Shown in pieces: positions 15,081 to 22,657 of a DNA stretch of 28,156 bases; within the stretch, counting starts at the first letter, position 1, and each line of letters opens with the position of its first letter. The position numbers were made by a program, and so were the translations under genes. A model generated the notes under the pieces. The model made no database searches. It saw nothing but the letters and a program-made list of their open reading frames with translations, and was not told the DNA's origin. Source of the DNA: JBBSOW01 sp038259365 (GTDB taxonomy: Bacteria > Actinomycetota > Actinomycetes > Propionibacteriales > Propionibacteriaceae); NCBI GenBank assembly GCA_038259365.1, contig JBBSOW010000037.1, positions 1 to 28,156 on the forward strand. The letters are read 5' to 3'.

Positions 15081-16283
15081 TCAGGCGGGCGTGAGCTTGA
15101 GGAGCCGGCCGTCCGAGCCGTCCTCCAACAGCCAGATCGCGCCGCCGGGGCCCTGCTCGACCTCCCTGATGCGCTCGTCCATGTCCCACCGGTCGGCCTT
15201 CTTCGCGCTGGTGCCGTCGAGGTCCACGCGGATCAGGACTTCGCCGGAGAGCGCGCCGAGAAAGGCGTCGCCGGTCCAGCCTGGGAACTCATTGCCGCTG
15301 TAGATCATGAGGCTGCCGGGAGACACCGACGGGGTCCACCATGCCTTAGGGGCATCGAAGCCGTCGCCGGCCTTGTGGTCGGGAATGTCTGCGCCGCTGT
15401 ACTTCGAGCCGTTCGAGGCCTCGGGCCAGCCGTAGTTCTTGCCCTCTTCGATCAGGTTCAGCTCGTCGCCGCCCTTGGGCCCCATCTCGGAGGACCAGAG
15501 CTGTCCGTCCTCGTCGAAGGCGATCCCGAGGGGGTTACGGTGACCGTAGCTCCAGATCTGGGCGGAGACGCCACCGCGGTCGGCGAACGGGTTGCCGGCG
15601 GCCGGGGTGCCGTCGAGGTTGAGCCGCAGCACCTTGCCGAGGTTGGTGTCGAGGTCTTGGGCGGGGTCGCCCTTTTGGCGCTCGCCGGAGGTGACGAAGA
15701 GGTACCTCTCGTTTGGGCTGATGGCCATCCGGTGGCCGAAGTGGCCGTTTCCGCGGACCTTGTCTTGGCGCCAGATGATGTCGAGGCCGTCGAGGGTGGG
15801 CTTCGGTCCTTCGGTCAGGGTGGCCCGGCCGATCACGGCTCCCGTCCCGCCTTGTCCGCGCTCGACCCAGCTGAGGTAGACACCGCGATCCTCGGCGAAC
15901 GTTGGCCCGGTGATCACGTCGCCGAAGCCGCCTTGGCCCGCGTCGACGACGTTGGGGGTGCCGGTGACCTCGGTCTTGGCGCCGCCGGCCGGGTCGACCA
16001 GCTGCAGCGAGCCGCCCTTCTCGGTGACCAGGGCGTGGCCGTCGGGCAGGAACGTCATGGCCCACGGCGCGTCGAACTCGGCCACCGGAGTCGTCGTGAA
16101 GCCGTCCGCGACAGGTTCGGGCCTGTCGGAGGCCGCGGATTCTTGCCCGCTCGGGGTTGCGGATGCTGGCCCGTTCGGCGGTGATTCCGGGGTGCCCTCG
16201 GGGGCGGCCTCGGCTGAGCAGGCGACCAACAGCGCGGACGCCAAAAGGATCGGCAAGGCGCGCGTGAGCTTGAACGGCTTCAT
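15081..16283 (-). CDS. PQQ-dependent sugar dehydrogenase-like lipoprotein
   Basis: A 400-residue exported protein of the glucose/sorbosone dehydrogenase (soluble PQQ glucose dehydrogenase / YliI-like) family. The signal peptide ends in lipobox LVAC with Cys22, then a Pro/Ser/Ala linker to about 60. The six-bladed propeller begins 'FDAPWAMTFLPDGHALVTEKGG'. 'GFGDVITGPTFAEDRGVYLSW', 'HFGHRMAISPNERYLFVTSGE' and 'SYGHRNPLGIAFDEDGQLWSSEMGPKGGDELN' in pieces carry the conserved G-H-R-N-P and E-x-G-P motifs. It likely oxidises aldose sugars with PQQ and passes electrons to the membrane chain. A possible -10 box TAATCT lies eight bases before the ATG, giving an almost leaderless mRNA. The frame is open to 16388 but the lipoprotein signal fixes the start. 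Confidence 0.9.
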   Translation of the reverse strand: MKPFKLTRALPILLASALLVACSAEAAPEGTPESPPNGPASATPSGQESAASDRPEPVADGFTTTPVAEFDAPWAMTFLPDGHALVTEKGGSLQLVDPAGGAKTEVTGTPNVVDAGQGGFGDVITGPTFAEDRGVYLSWVERGQGGTGAVIGRATLTEGPKPTLDGLDIIWRQDKVRGNGHFGHRMAISPNERYLFVTSGERQKGDPAQDLDTNLGKVLRLNLDGTPAAGNPFADRGGVSAQIWSYGHRNPLGIAFDEDGQLWSSEMGPKGGDELNLIEEGKNYGWPEASNGSKYSGADIPDHKAGDGFDAPKAWWTPSVSPGSLMIYSGNEFPGWTGDAFLGALSGEVLIRVDLDGTSAKKADRWDMDERIREVEQGPGGAIWLLEDGSDGRLLKLTPA

Positions 16284-16397
16284 GGTTCGGCAGATTACCC
16301 TCGACGGCCAAGGCGTTCTCGCCCTCGTCGCGTCGATCGCACGAGCACGATAGTGCCCAAACGCGTCGCCGAGAGTCACTACCCGCACTACCTGAAG

Positions 16398-16441
16398 CCC
16401 CGGGTCGCTGAGGCGGCTGGGGGTGGCACCCGTTCCCGGGG
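16398..16441 (-). terminator. Possible terminator after S9 peptidase gene
   Basis: CCCCGGG (16398-16404) pairs with CCCGGGG (16435-16441) around a 30-base G-rich loop that may fold further. It lies 23 bases downstream of the S9 peptidase stop on the minus strand and before the dehydrogenase gene. No T-run is present, so this is a weak call. Confidence 0.3.
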
Positions 16442-16463
16442 GCGCTGTCGTTCAGCCGGAAGG

Positions 16464-18356
16464 TTACAAGCTCGGGGTGAACCCGAAGACCCGCCCGTAA
16501 AAGGCCAGCTCGCGGGACAGCGAATCCTCGATCGCCGCGGCCGCTCGGAATCCGTGACCCTCGCCTGGGTAGACGACCAGCTCGACGTCGTGGCCGGCGG
16601 CCCGCATGCCGTCCGCCATGGATTCGGCCTGCCCCGGCGGTACGACCTCGTCGATCCCCCCTTGGAGCAGCAGCACCGCGCCGTGCACGGAGTCCAGGTG
16701 ATGAATCGGGGAGCGCTCGTCGTAGGTGGCCTTCTCGGCGGGGTACGGGCCGATCAGCCCGTCGAGGTAGCGGGATTCGAACTTGTGGGTTTCCGCAGCC
16801 AGGGCGCCCAGGTCGGCGACGCCGTAGTAGCTCGTGCCGGCGGAAAAGGCCGTGCTCGTGGTGAGGGCGCGCAGCACCGCGTAACCGCCGGCGCTGCCGC
16901 CGGTGATGGCGAGGCGCTCGCCGTCGACGTGGCCGGCTTGGGCCAGGGAAAGGGCGCCGCTCACGATGTCGTCATTGTCGAGAACGCCCCACTGGCCCTG
17001 GAGCCGGTCGCGGTAGGCCCGGCCGTGGCCGGTGCTCCCGGAATAGTTCACCTCCAGGACCGCGATGCCGCGCGTGGTCCAGAAGGCGCGCTCCAGGTGC
17101 AAGTCGGCCTCGTGCCGCGCGGTCGGCCCGCCGTGGACGAAGACGAGGAGCGGCGGAAGCTCGTCCTCGGGCCCCGTGGCGTCACTGTTGGCTGGCGGGA
17201 AGAACAGGCCGTGGACCGGGTCACCGAACGTGTTGGGCCACAGGACGGGTTCCACCGATCCCGCAGACGCAACGTCGAGGGCAACTTCCCGGCTGCGTCG
17301 TAGCGTGGCGAGCTCTTCGCCCGGCGACCCTCGGACGATCGTGGGTAGCTCCGCGGTCCCGCCGACTAGAACAGCGATCTCGCCGGCCCCCGCCTGGAGC
17401 TGGCTGAACTGCACGCCGGGCCCTGGGGCGTCGCTGAGTTGCCCGGTCCTGGCGTCGAGCACCCCGAGCCGCCCCAGGCCGCCGGCCCACCAGTGCACCA
17501 GGATTCGACCGTCGTCGAGGAAGGCGTAGTCGCTCATTCCGAGGACCCACTGCGGCTGCATAAAATCGGCGTCGGCTCGATGCGCGGCCGTGGACGGTCC
17601 GCCGGGCTCGGCTTGGCGATGCAGGTTCCACCAACCCGAAACGTCGGAGACGAACCACAGCGAAGCGTCGGGGGCGAAGCGAGGCTGTCCCACGCTGACG
17701 CCGGGATCGCTGGCGACGACCGCCCACTCGCCGACCCCGGCTTCGGTCAGCGTGGCGCGGCGCAGGGTGCTCGCGTCCCACGGCATGTTCGGGTGATCCC
17801 AGGTGAGGATGGCGACCTGGGTGCCGTCGGCGGACAGTGCCGGGCGGCCCACGAAATCCGATCCTTTCCACAAAACGGTACCCCCGTCCGGATTGTCCGT
17901 GGTGAGGTCGAGCCGCACGAGGGTGTTCTCCGGCTCGCGCGCACCGGAGTGATCCTCGCGAACGGCCAGCACGAACCCGTCGCCGAGCACGAGCCCGCCG
18001 TAGCGAACGTCGCCACCGGGCGCGATCGTGCCCAGGGTTCCGCCGGGTTCGACGACGTGCACGCCGAGATCGGGCAGCGTTGTGACAACCACCACGCCGT
18101 CGCGAACGTCGTAGGCGCCGCCGCCGTACTCGTGCACCCGGGAGCGCACGTTCACCCCCGACGGCACCACGTCCTCGATTGTGCCCGTCGCGCCAACGTG
18201 GCGCACCAACGCGTCCCGGCCGTCCTCCCAGGGGCGGCCCTCGAGCCAGTAGGTGTCGGCGCCGTCGATCCGGACCTCGTCGAGCTTGCGGCTAGCCGCG
18301 GTGAGATCGCTCGGAGCGAGCGGGGAGGGCCAACTGCCGTAGGGGAGAGTCGTCAT
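16464..18356 (-). CDS. S9 family prolyl oligopeptidase / acylaminoacyl peptidase
   Basis: A 630-residue cytosolic serine peptidase. The N-terminal part (about 40-370) is a beta-propeller with repeats such as 'SRVHEYGGGAYDVRDGVVVV', 'ALSADGTQVAILTWDHPNMPWD', 'FAPDASLWFVSDVSGWWNL'. The C-terminal alpha/beta-hydrolase domain starts near 'LPPLLVFVHGGPT' (oxyanion H-G-G). The triad is Ser488 in G-G-S-A-G-G, Asp569 in G-G-I-D-E-V-V-P and His601 in G-E-G-H-G-F. It should cleave or deacylate short peptides. The ATG at 18356 follows a TATATC box nine bases upstream, so the mRNA is nearly leaderless. The upstream in-frame start at 18497 adds proline-rich residues foreign to the family. No signal peptide. 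Confidence 0.93.
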   Translation of the reverse strand: MTTLPYGSWPSPLAPSDLTAASRKLDEVRIDGADTYWLEGRPWEDGRDALVRHVGATGTIEDVVPSGVNVRSRVHEYGGGAYDVRDGVVVVTTLPDLGVHVVEPGGTLGTIAPGGDVRYGGLVLGDGFVLAVREDHSGAREPENTLVRLDLTTDNPDGGTVLWKGSDFVGRPALSADGTQVAILTWDHPNMPWDASTLRRATLTEAGVGEWAVVASDPGVSVGQPRFAPDASLWFVSDVSGWWNLHRQAEPGGPSTAAHRADADFMQPQWVLGMSDYAFLDDGRILVHWWAGGLGRLGVLDARTGQLSDAPGPGVQFSQLQAGAGEIAVLVGGTAELPTIVRGSPGEELATLRRSREVALDVASAGSVEPVLWPNTFGDPVHGLFFPPANSDATGPEDELPPLLVFVHGGPTARHEADLHLERAFWTTRGIAVLEVNYSGSTGHGRAYRDRLQGQWGVLDNDDIVSGALSLAQAGHVDGERLAITGGSAGGYAVLRALTTSTAFSAGTSYYGVADLGALAAETHKFESRYLDGLIGPYPAEKATYDERSPIHHLDSVHGAVLLLQGGIDEVVPPGQAESMADGMRAAGHDVELVVYPGEGHGFRAAAAIEDSLSRELAFYGRVFGFTPSL

Positions 18357-18425
18357 GGAGTCCAAGATATAGACCGCCCTCCCTAGCCAAGGCGGGGCGC
18401 GATCAAGAGTCTCCGGCGGGCCGGT

Positions 18426-18492
18426 CCCAACCTCGGTATCAGGGCCCTCTGGTGGCACATATTCCAGATAGGGGTCCCAGCCCCGAGGTGGG
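18426..18492 (-). terminator. Possible stem after APH-type gene
   Basis: CCCAACCTCGG (18426-18436) pairs with CCGAGGTGGG (18483-18492) with one bulged base. It sits in the 171-base gap between the phosphotransferase stop (18528) and the peptidase start. The loop is 46 bases, so it is either a terminator of unusual shape or a chance dyad. Confidence 0.25.
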
Positions 18493-18527
18493 AACACGCG
18501 GAGCCGGAACGTTGATGGAGAGCGGGC

Positions 18528-19430
18528 TCAATCGAGTGGGCGACCTTCGGACAGGAGTCGCACCAGGGTGGCGTGTGCGGCGTGCGACATCGCTGGGTTG
18601 GTGGCTTCGTAGTAGGCGAGGCAGCCGATCGCCTGGGCAAAGGCCCAACCCATCCCGCGCCGCCACTCGTCGTCGGAGACAGAGATTGCCCTGCGGAACG
18701 TCGAGCGGGTGGCCGTGGAGAAGAGGTTCCAAGCCGGTTGCAGATCCAACGCGGGGTCGGCAACGGCAAAGGTGCCGACGTCGAGCACCCCCGCCAAGCG
18801 ACCGTCGCTCACCAAGAGGTTCCCCGGCATCAAGTCGCCGTGGGTCCAGCCGTCGGGTTGATCCCGAGGAGTATCGAGCAACGACTCCCACAGCGCGGTG
18901 AGCCGGCTGGCGTCCATGACATGCGCCCCGTCGACGATCCACGAACGGACTTGCTCGTCGTGGTCTCGAAGACGGCCACCCCGGTTGTCGCCGGAGAACG
19001 TCAAACCGGGGTTGGGGTGCTGGCGCAGCGCCGCGACGAAACCAGCGAGATCCTCGGCTAGCGCGGCCGATTCAGCGACGTGGACGTGGCTCGCGGGAGC
19101 GCCCTCGAGCCACCTGTAAATCGCCCACGGCATGGGGTATCCCGGGCCGGGTTCTCCCAGCGCCACAGGCTCCGGGGTGGGGACTGGGGAGAGTTTGGCT
19201 AGCTCGACGGCGGCCGTCGCCCCCTTGCGGATCTCGGCCCGCGCCACGTCCGGATCCGCGGGTTGGAGCGGAAGCCGCGCGACGAGGGGGTCGCCGAGGC
19301 GGAAGATCGCGTTGACGGTTCCGTCGGAGGTCAGCGGCCTGACCGGCAACGTCTCCCACTGCGGAAATTGCTCCGCGACGAGGGCTGCGACGAGTTCAGC
19401 CGTCGGCTCGAGTTGCCCCGTATGCATCAT
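18528..19430 (-). CDS. Aminoglycoside phosphotransferase (APH) family protein
   Basis: A 300-residue kinase-fold protein of the APH/choline-kinase family. 'SDGTVNAIFRLGDPLVARLPLQ' (35-56) forms the ATP-binding N-lobe strands, 'MPWAIYRWLEGAPAS' (100-114) the hinge, and the catalytic loop is T-H-G-D-L-M-P-G-N-L-L (196-206) with Asp199 as base; L-D-V-G-T (216-220) replaces the usual I-D-F/W-G Mg2+ motif. Family members phosphorylate aminoglycosides, macrolides, homoserine or sugars. Substrate and any resistance role cannot be read from the sequence. It lies 24 bases after the arylsulfotransferase-like gene on the same strand and may be co-transcribed. Two adjacent ATGs (19430, 19427) are possible starts. 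Confidence 0.85.
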   Translation of the reverse strand: MMHTGQLEPTAELVAALVAEQFPQWETLPVRPLTSDGTVNAIFRLGDPLVARLPLQPADPDVARAEIRKGATAAVELAKLSPVPTPEPVALGEPGPGYPMPWAIYRWLEGAPASHVHVAESAALAEDLAGFVAALRQHPNPGLTFSGDNRGGRLRDHDEQVRSWIVDGAHVMDASRLTALWESLLDTPRDQPDGWTHGDLMPGNLLVSDGRLAGVLDVGTFAVADPALDLQPAWNLFSTATRSTFRRAISVSDDEWRRGMGWAFAQAIGCLAYYEATNPAMSHAAHATLVRLLSEGRPLD

Positions 19431-19454
19431 GGGCTACCGCTCCAACCCTGCCCG

Positions 19455-20942
19455 TCAGGGGGCCTTATCCACGTCGGCCCACGGCACCCGCTCGGAGCGG
19501 TAGATCAACGTGTCGGGAACGGCGAGACCCCAGACGGTCTGGCCACTCTTGTCCGCCTCGGTGATGCGGGCCGTGTCGCTGCTGCCAGGGCCCCCCGCGG
19601 TGGAGAGCACGGTGCCGCCGGCTAGCTCGTCGACGTCCCCCAGCGCCATCGCGTACTTCGGGTCGACGGCCTCGAAGGTCTGCCGGGCCGTCAGCTCGTC
19701 CCGGTCGATCCCGTAGGCCACCGCGCGGCTGTTCTTCTCCGCACCGCCGGTCTCGTTGCGATTGTCGTAGATGAGCAGTTCCCCGTCGTCGGTGAAGGTC
19801 GCGGCGTGCTGCCCGGAAGTCCAGGTGCCCTCCTGCAGCTCGAGGAAAGGGGCGTCGAACCCGGGAGCCGTACCGGCGTCGTCACCGGCGATCCAGGTGA
19901 GGTCGCCGGTGTCGCGGTCGTAAGCGAAGACCCACCCCTGGGAGCGCACCGAGACGACCACCTCATTGTTCTCCTCATCGAAGAGAACGGAGTTGGAGTG
20001 GCTCCAGTCCAGCCCACCGGCGCTTGCGAGCGCCTGAGAGAGATCCCCGGGGAACCGGCTGGGATCCAGGTGGTCGAGCAGCGCCCACGTCGAGACGACC
20101 TTCTGGTCGGCGTCCAACTCGACGACGGTGTCACCGTGCACGTCCCGGCCGTCGATCTTGCGGGTCTCGGCGCCCAGCGCCAGGATCCCGCCGTCGGGCA
20201 GGAGGAAGGCGTCGTGGTGCCACCCCTCGACCGCGCTCAGGTCGTAGGTCTTCACGACCTCACCAGCGAGGGTGACCCGATCGATGCTGTCCTTGAAGAA
20301 GGCCAACATCGTCCCGTCACCGGCGGCGCGGATCAGTGGCGCCCGGTTGGTCGTCTCCTCGCTGTCCAGGTACCAGACGATCTCGCCCTGGGGGTCCACG
20401 CCGTAGAAGATCGGCCCGTCGGGCATGTCGGTCGGGTCCTCATAGCCTCCCGGAGCGGTGAGGCCGAAGAAGGTGATGCCCGCGTCGGAGCTGGCGCTGG
20501 TGTCCTCGGCGGCCTGGACCACCTCGGCGCTCGGGGCGTTGCCGGGCAGGTCACCGGTCGTCATCGAGCTCGACGCCGGGGGCGCCGCGGCGTGGTCGGA
20601 ACGCGACGCCGCGAAGGTGTACTCGGTGTCGGCCCGCAGGCCGACGACGGTGAGCTCGTGCGACGTCGCGGCGTCCAACGAGTGGATCTTCCGCGGTGCC
20701 GTGTCCTCGGAACTGACCTCCAACGAGACGCCGGTCGCCGTCGGAGCGCTCACCGTCACGCGGGCGATGAGGGTGTTGTCCGGATCCGCGGTGACCGTGA
20801 CCTCGAGCGGGACGGCGGCGCTGGGGGCCGAAGCCGCTGGGGCGTCAGCGCCGTCAGAGGCGTTGGCGCTGCACGCGGCCAGCGGGCCGGCCACCGCGAG
20901 TGCGAGGGCGATGGCGGGAATCCGTCGTCGGGAGGTGCTCAC
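19455..20942 (-). CDS. Arylsulfotransferase (ASST)-like lipoprotein
   Basis: A 495-residue exported protein. It starts with GTG at 20942 behind an AGAGGA ribosome site; the signal has Ser-Arg-Arg-Arg and ends in lipobox LAAC (Cys24). An earlier ATG at 21002 would add 20 residues before the signal. Residues 45-130 form an FN3-like beta-sandwich ('LRADTEYTFAAS'). The rest (155-495) is a propeller of the bacterial arylsulfotransferase type, with candidate active-site histidines at 242/243 (E-G-W-H-H-D), 315 (D-W-S-H-S-N-S-V) and 379 (S-G-Q-H-A-A-T-F). Known ASSTs move sulfate between phenolic compounds outside the cytosol without PAPS. Activity here is inferred; arylsulfotransferase-like relatives in actinomycetes are mostly uncharacterised. 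Confidence 0.8.
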   Translation of the reverse strand: MSTSRRRIPAIALALAVAGPLAACSANASDGADAPAASAPSAAVPLEVTVTADPDNTLIARVTVSAPTATGVSLEVSSEDTAPRKIHSLDAATSHELTVVGLRADTEYTFAASRSDHAAAPPASSSMTTGDLPGNAPSAEVVQAAEDTSASSDAGITFFGLTAPGGYEDPTDMPDGPIFYGVDPQGEIVWYLDSEETTNRAPLIRAAGDGTMLAFFKDSIDRVTLAGEVVKTYDLSAVEGWHHDAFLLPDGGILALGAETRKIDGRDVHGDTVVELDADQKVVSTWALLDHLDPSRFPGDLSQALASAGGLDWSHSNSVLFDEENNEVVVSVRSQGWVFAYDRDTGDLTWIAGDDAGTAPGFDAPFLELQEGTWTSGQHAATFTDDGELLIYDNRNETGGAEKNSRAVAYGIDRDELTARQTFEAVDPKYAMALGDVDELAGGTVLSTAGGPGSSDTARITEADKSGQTVWGLAVPDTLIYRSERVPWADVDKAP

Positions 20943-21043
20943 AAGCGGTCCTCTGCTCGGATGGGGTCGTCGGGCGGGTTCAGCTACCACCCACTGTCCC
21001 ATTGATGGGCTGGGCGGGCGAACGTCGAGCTAGTCCGCAAGGG

Positions 21044-22333
21044 TCACTCCTTGGCTGGTGTGGCCTGGGACGTGACGCGATACCGCACGAACGCGGGCGC
21101 GGCGATGGCCGCCACCACCACCAGGATGACCACCAGCACCCCGCCGCCCGCCGCGGCGGCGGCGGTGCCGACGACGGCGGCGGCGCCCCCGTGCGCGACG
21201 TCGGCGAGGCGCGGACCCCCGGCCACCACGACGGTAAAAACTCCCTGCAGCCTGCCCCGCACGCTGTCGTTGGCCGCCGTCATCAGCATCGACGATCTGA
21301 ACGCCGCCGACGCTATGTCCGCCGCGCCGGCGACCGCGAGCGCGATCAGCGCGATGATCAGCATCGGCGTGGCGGCGCTGCCGTGGGCGAAACCCACGGC
21401 TAGCCCGAACACGGTGATCGCGAGACCCCAGATCACGATGGCGACGATCACCGCGTACCCCTGCCGTTGGGTGCGCGAGACCCAGCCGGAGAAGATGCCG
21501 CCGAGGACGGCGCCGGCAGGGATGGCGGCGAAGAGCAGGGCGAAGACCAGGCCACCCTCGGTCGGGCCGCCGAAGGATTCGTGCGCGATCTGGGGAAAGA
21601 GCGCTCGCGGCATCCCGAAGAGCATCGCGATGATGTCGACCACGAACGACATCAGCAGCACCTTGTGGCCCCTCAGGTAACGGATTCCCTCCAGCACCGA
21701 ACGCAGCCCGGCCCTGGGCGCGGTCCCCTCCGGTGGTAGGCGAGGCAACACGATCACGGCCCACAAGGTGGCGAGCAACGAGACGGTGTCGATCAGGTAG
21801 AGCATGGAGAAGCCGAAGATCGGCAGCAAGGCTCCGGCGAAGAGCGGTCCGCCGATCGCGCCGAACTGGAACACCGTCATGTTCAGCGAGTTCGCGGCAG
21901 GAAGCTGCTCGGGTGGCAGGATTCGCGGTAACACCGCCGCGCGGGTTGGCAGGTTGACCGCGAAGAACGCCTGTTGGAGCGAGAAGAGACACAGCAGCAG
22001 CCAGATGTTCTCCAGATCCAACATGGCCTGCACCCAGAAGAGTCCGCTGGTCACGATGAGCCCCACCGTGGTGATGCTCAGCAGGGTGCGGCGATCCATC
22101 ACGTCGGCCAGCGCGCCGCCGTACAACCCGAAGACGATTAACGGAACGAGCCCAAAGATCCCGGTCAGCCCGACGTAGGCCGAGCTGCGGGTGATCTCGT
22201 AAATCTGCGCCGGGACCGCGACCACGGTGAGTTGGGCGCCGATCATCGTCACGATCCCGGCGGTCCACAGCCGACGGAAGTTCGCGTTGCGCAATGGCCG
22301 GGTGTCGGCCATGGCCGCGCGGAAGCTAGCCAC
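21044..22333 (-). CDS. MFS transporter (EntS/MFS_3-like exporter)
   Basis: A 429-residue, 12-helix major facilitator protein. 'NANFRRLWTAGIVTMIGAQLTVVAVPAQIYEIT' in pieces is the typical first helix of the EntS/MFS_3 exporters. Motif A between helices 2 and 3 is G-G-A-L-A-D-V-M-D-R-R-T. 'SFGGPTEGGLVFALLFAAIPAGAVLGGIFSGW' marks helix 7-8 and 'DSVRGRLQGVFTVVVAGGPRLAD' the helix 10-11 loop. Probably a proton-driven exporter of a small molecule such as a drug or siderophore. It starts with GTG at 22333 behind a GAGGG ribosome site; ATG at 22312 is an alternative. It heads the minus-strand run toward the arylsulfotransferase gene, 101 bases downstream. Confidence 0.9.
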   Translation of the reverse strand: MASFRAAMADTRPLRNANFRRLWTAGIVTMIGAQLTVVAVPAQIYEITRSSAYVGLTGIFGLVPLIVFGLYGGALADVMDRRTLLSITTVGLIVTSGLFWVQAMLDLENIWLLLCLFSLQQAFFAVNLPTRAAVLPRILPPEQLPAANSLNMTVFQFGAIGGPLFAGALLPIFGFSMLYLIDTVSLLATLWAVIVLPRLPPEGTAPRAGLRSVLEGIRYLRGHKVLLMSFVVDIIAMLFGMPRALFPQIAHESFGGPTEGGLVFALLFAAIPAGAVLGGIFSGWVSRTQRQGYAVIVAIVIWGLAITVFGLAVGFAHGSAATPMLIIALIALAVAGAADIASAAFRSSMLMTAANDSVRGRLQGVFTVVVAGGPRLADVAHGGAAAVVGTAAAAAGGGVLVVILVVVAAIAAPAFVRYRVTSQATPAKE

Positions 22334-22657
22334 GCCTATCCCTCGTCTCTTAGAACCTGGCCGCGCGGATCGTCCTGCCCCCGATGGAGAAACTGGTCGG
22401 TGCGTGGCATTTCGATAGCGAATATAGGCTGAGCGTCCACCCTGGTAGGGGGCCGTTCCTCATTTGTGCTCGTCAGGCGTAGCAAGGCGCCCTAAGTCTG
22501 CTGGACACCGTGGACGCTCTCGGTGACTCCGTGGTCGGCGTCCCCACGCGGTTAATGTCGCCCGTCTTTTGTGCCCGTGGTATCACCAGCCGGGCAAGGA
22601 CCTCCTTAGGTCACAGGTGGTCCAAAGGGGCTACCACTTATCTAGGAGTGGCAGGTC
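22334..22657. promoter_or_regulatory. Divergent promoter region with dyads
   Basis: A 324-base gap without a plausible gene between the MFS gene and the two-gene islet. It holds a perfect 10-bp inverted repeat (GAGCGTCCAC at 22431-22440, GTGGACGCTC at 22510-22519), a short palindrome TTCG-ATAG-CGAA (22411-22422) in a locally AT-rich patch, and hairpins ahead of the islet's ribosome site. No confident -35/-10 pair was found. Confidence 0.5.
22599..22651 (+). promoter_or_regulatory. Alternating leader hairpins around the ribosome site
   Basis: Three short stems lie just before the 423-residue gene. GACCT/AGGTC (22599-22603 with 22608-22612) is local. ACCAC (22633-22637) can pair with GTGGT (22617-22621). 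The overlapping CCACT (22634-22638) can instead pair with AGTGG (22647-22651), which covers part of the AGGAG ribosome site (22644-22648). The last two exclude each other, as in a translational switch. Stems are only five pairs, so the effect is uncertain. Confidence 0.35.

Noticed and set aside
14598..16184. 528-codon plus-strand open frame across two minus-strand genes
   Set aside because: It covers the antisense of both the SRPBCC and sugar-dehydrogenase genes, which have clear family motifs, and shows none itself.
21050..21240. GCC/GGC-rich stretch suspected as a repeat
   Set aside because: It encodes the Ala/Gly-rich last helix of the MFS protein on the minus strand, so composition explains it.
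21030..22268. Second long minus-strand frame inside the MFS gene
   Set aside because: It is Arg/Gly/His-rich and out of frame with the clear 12-helix transporter.
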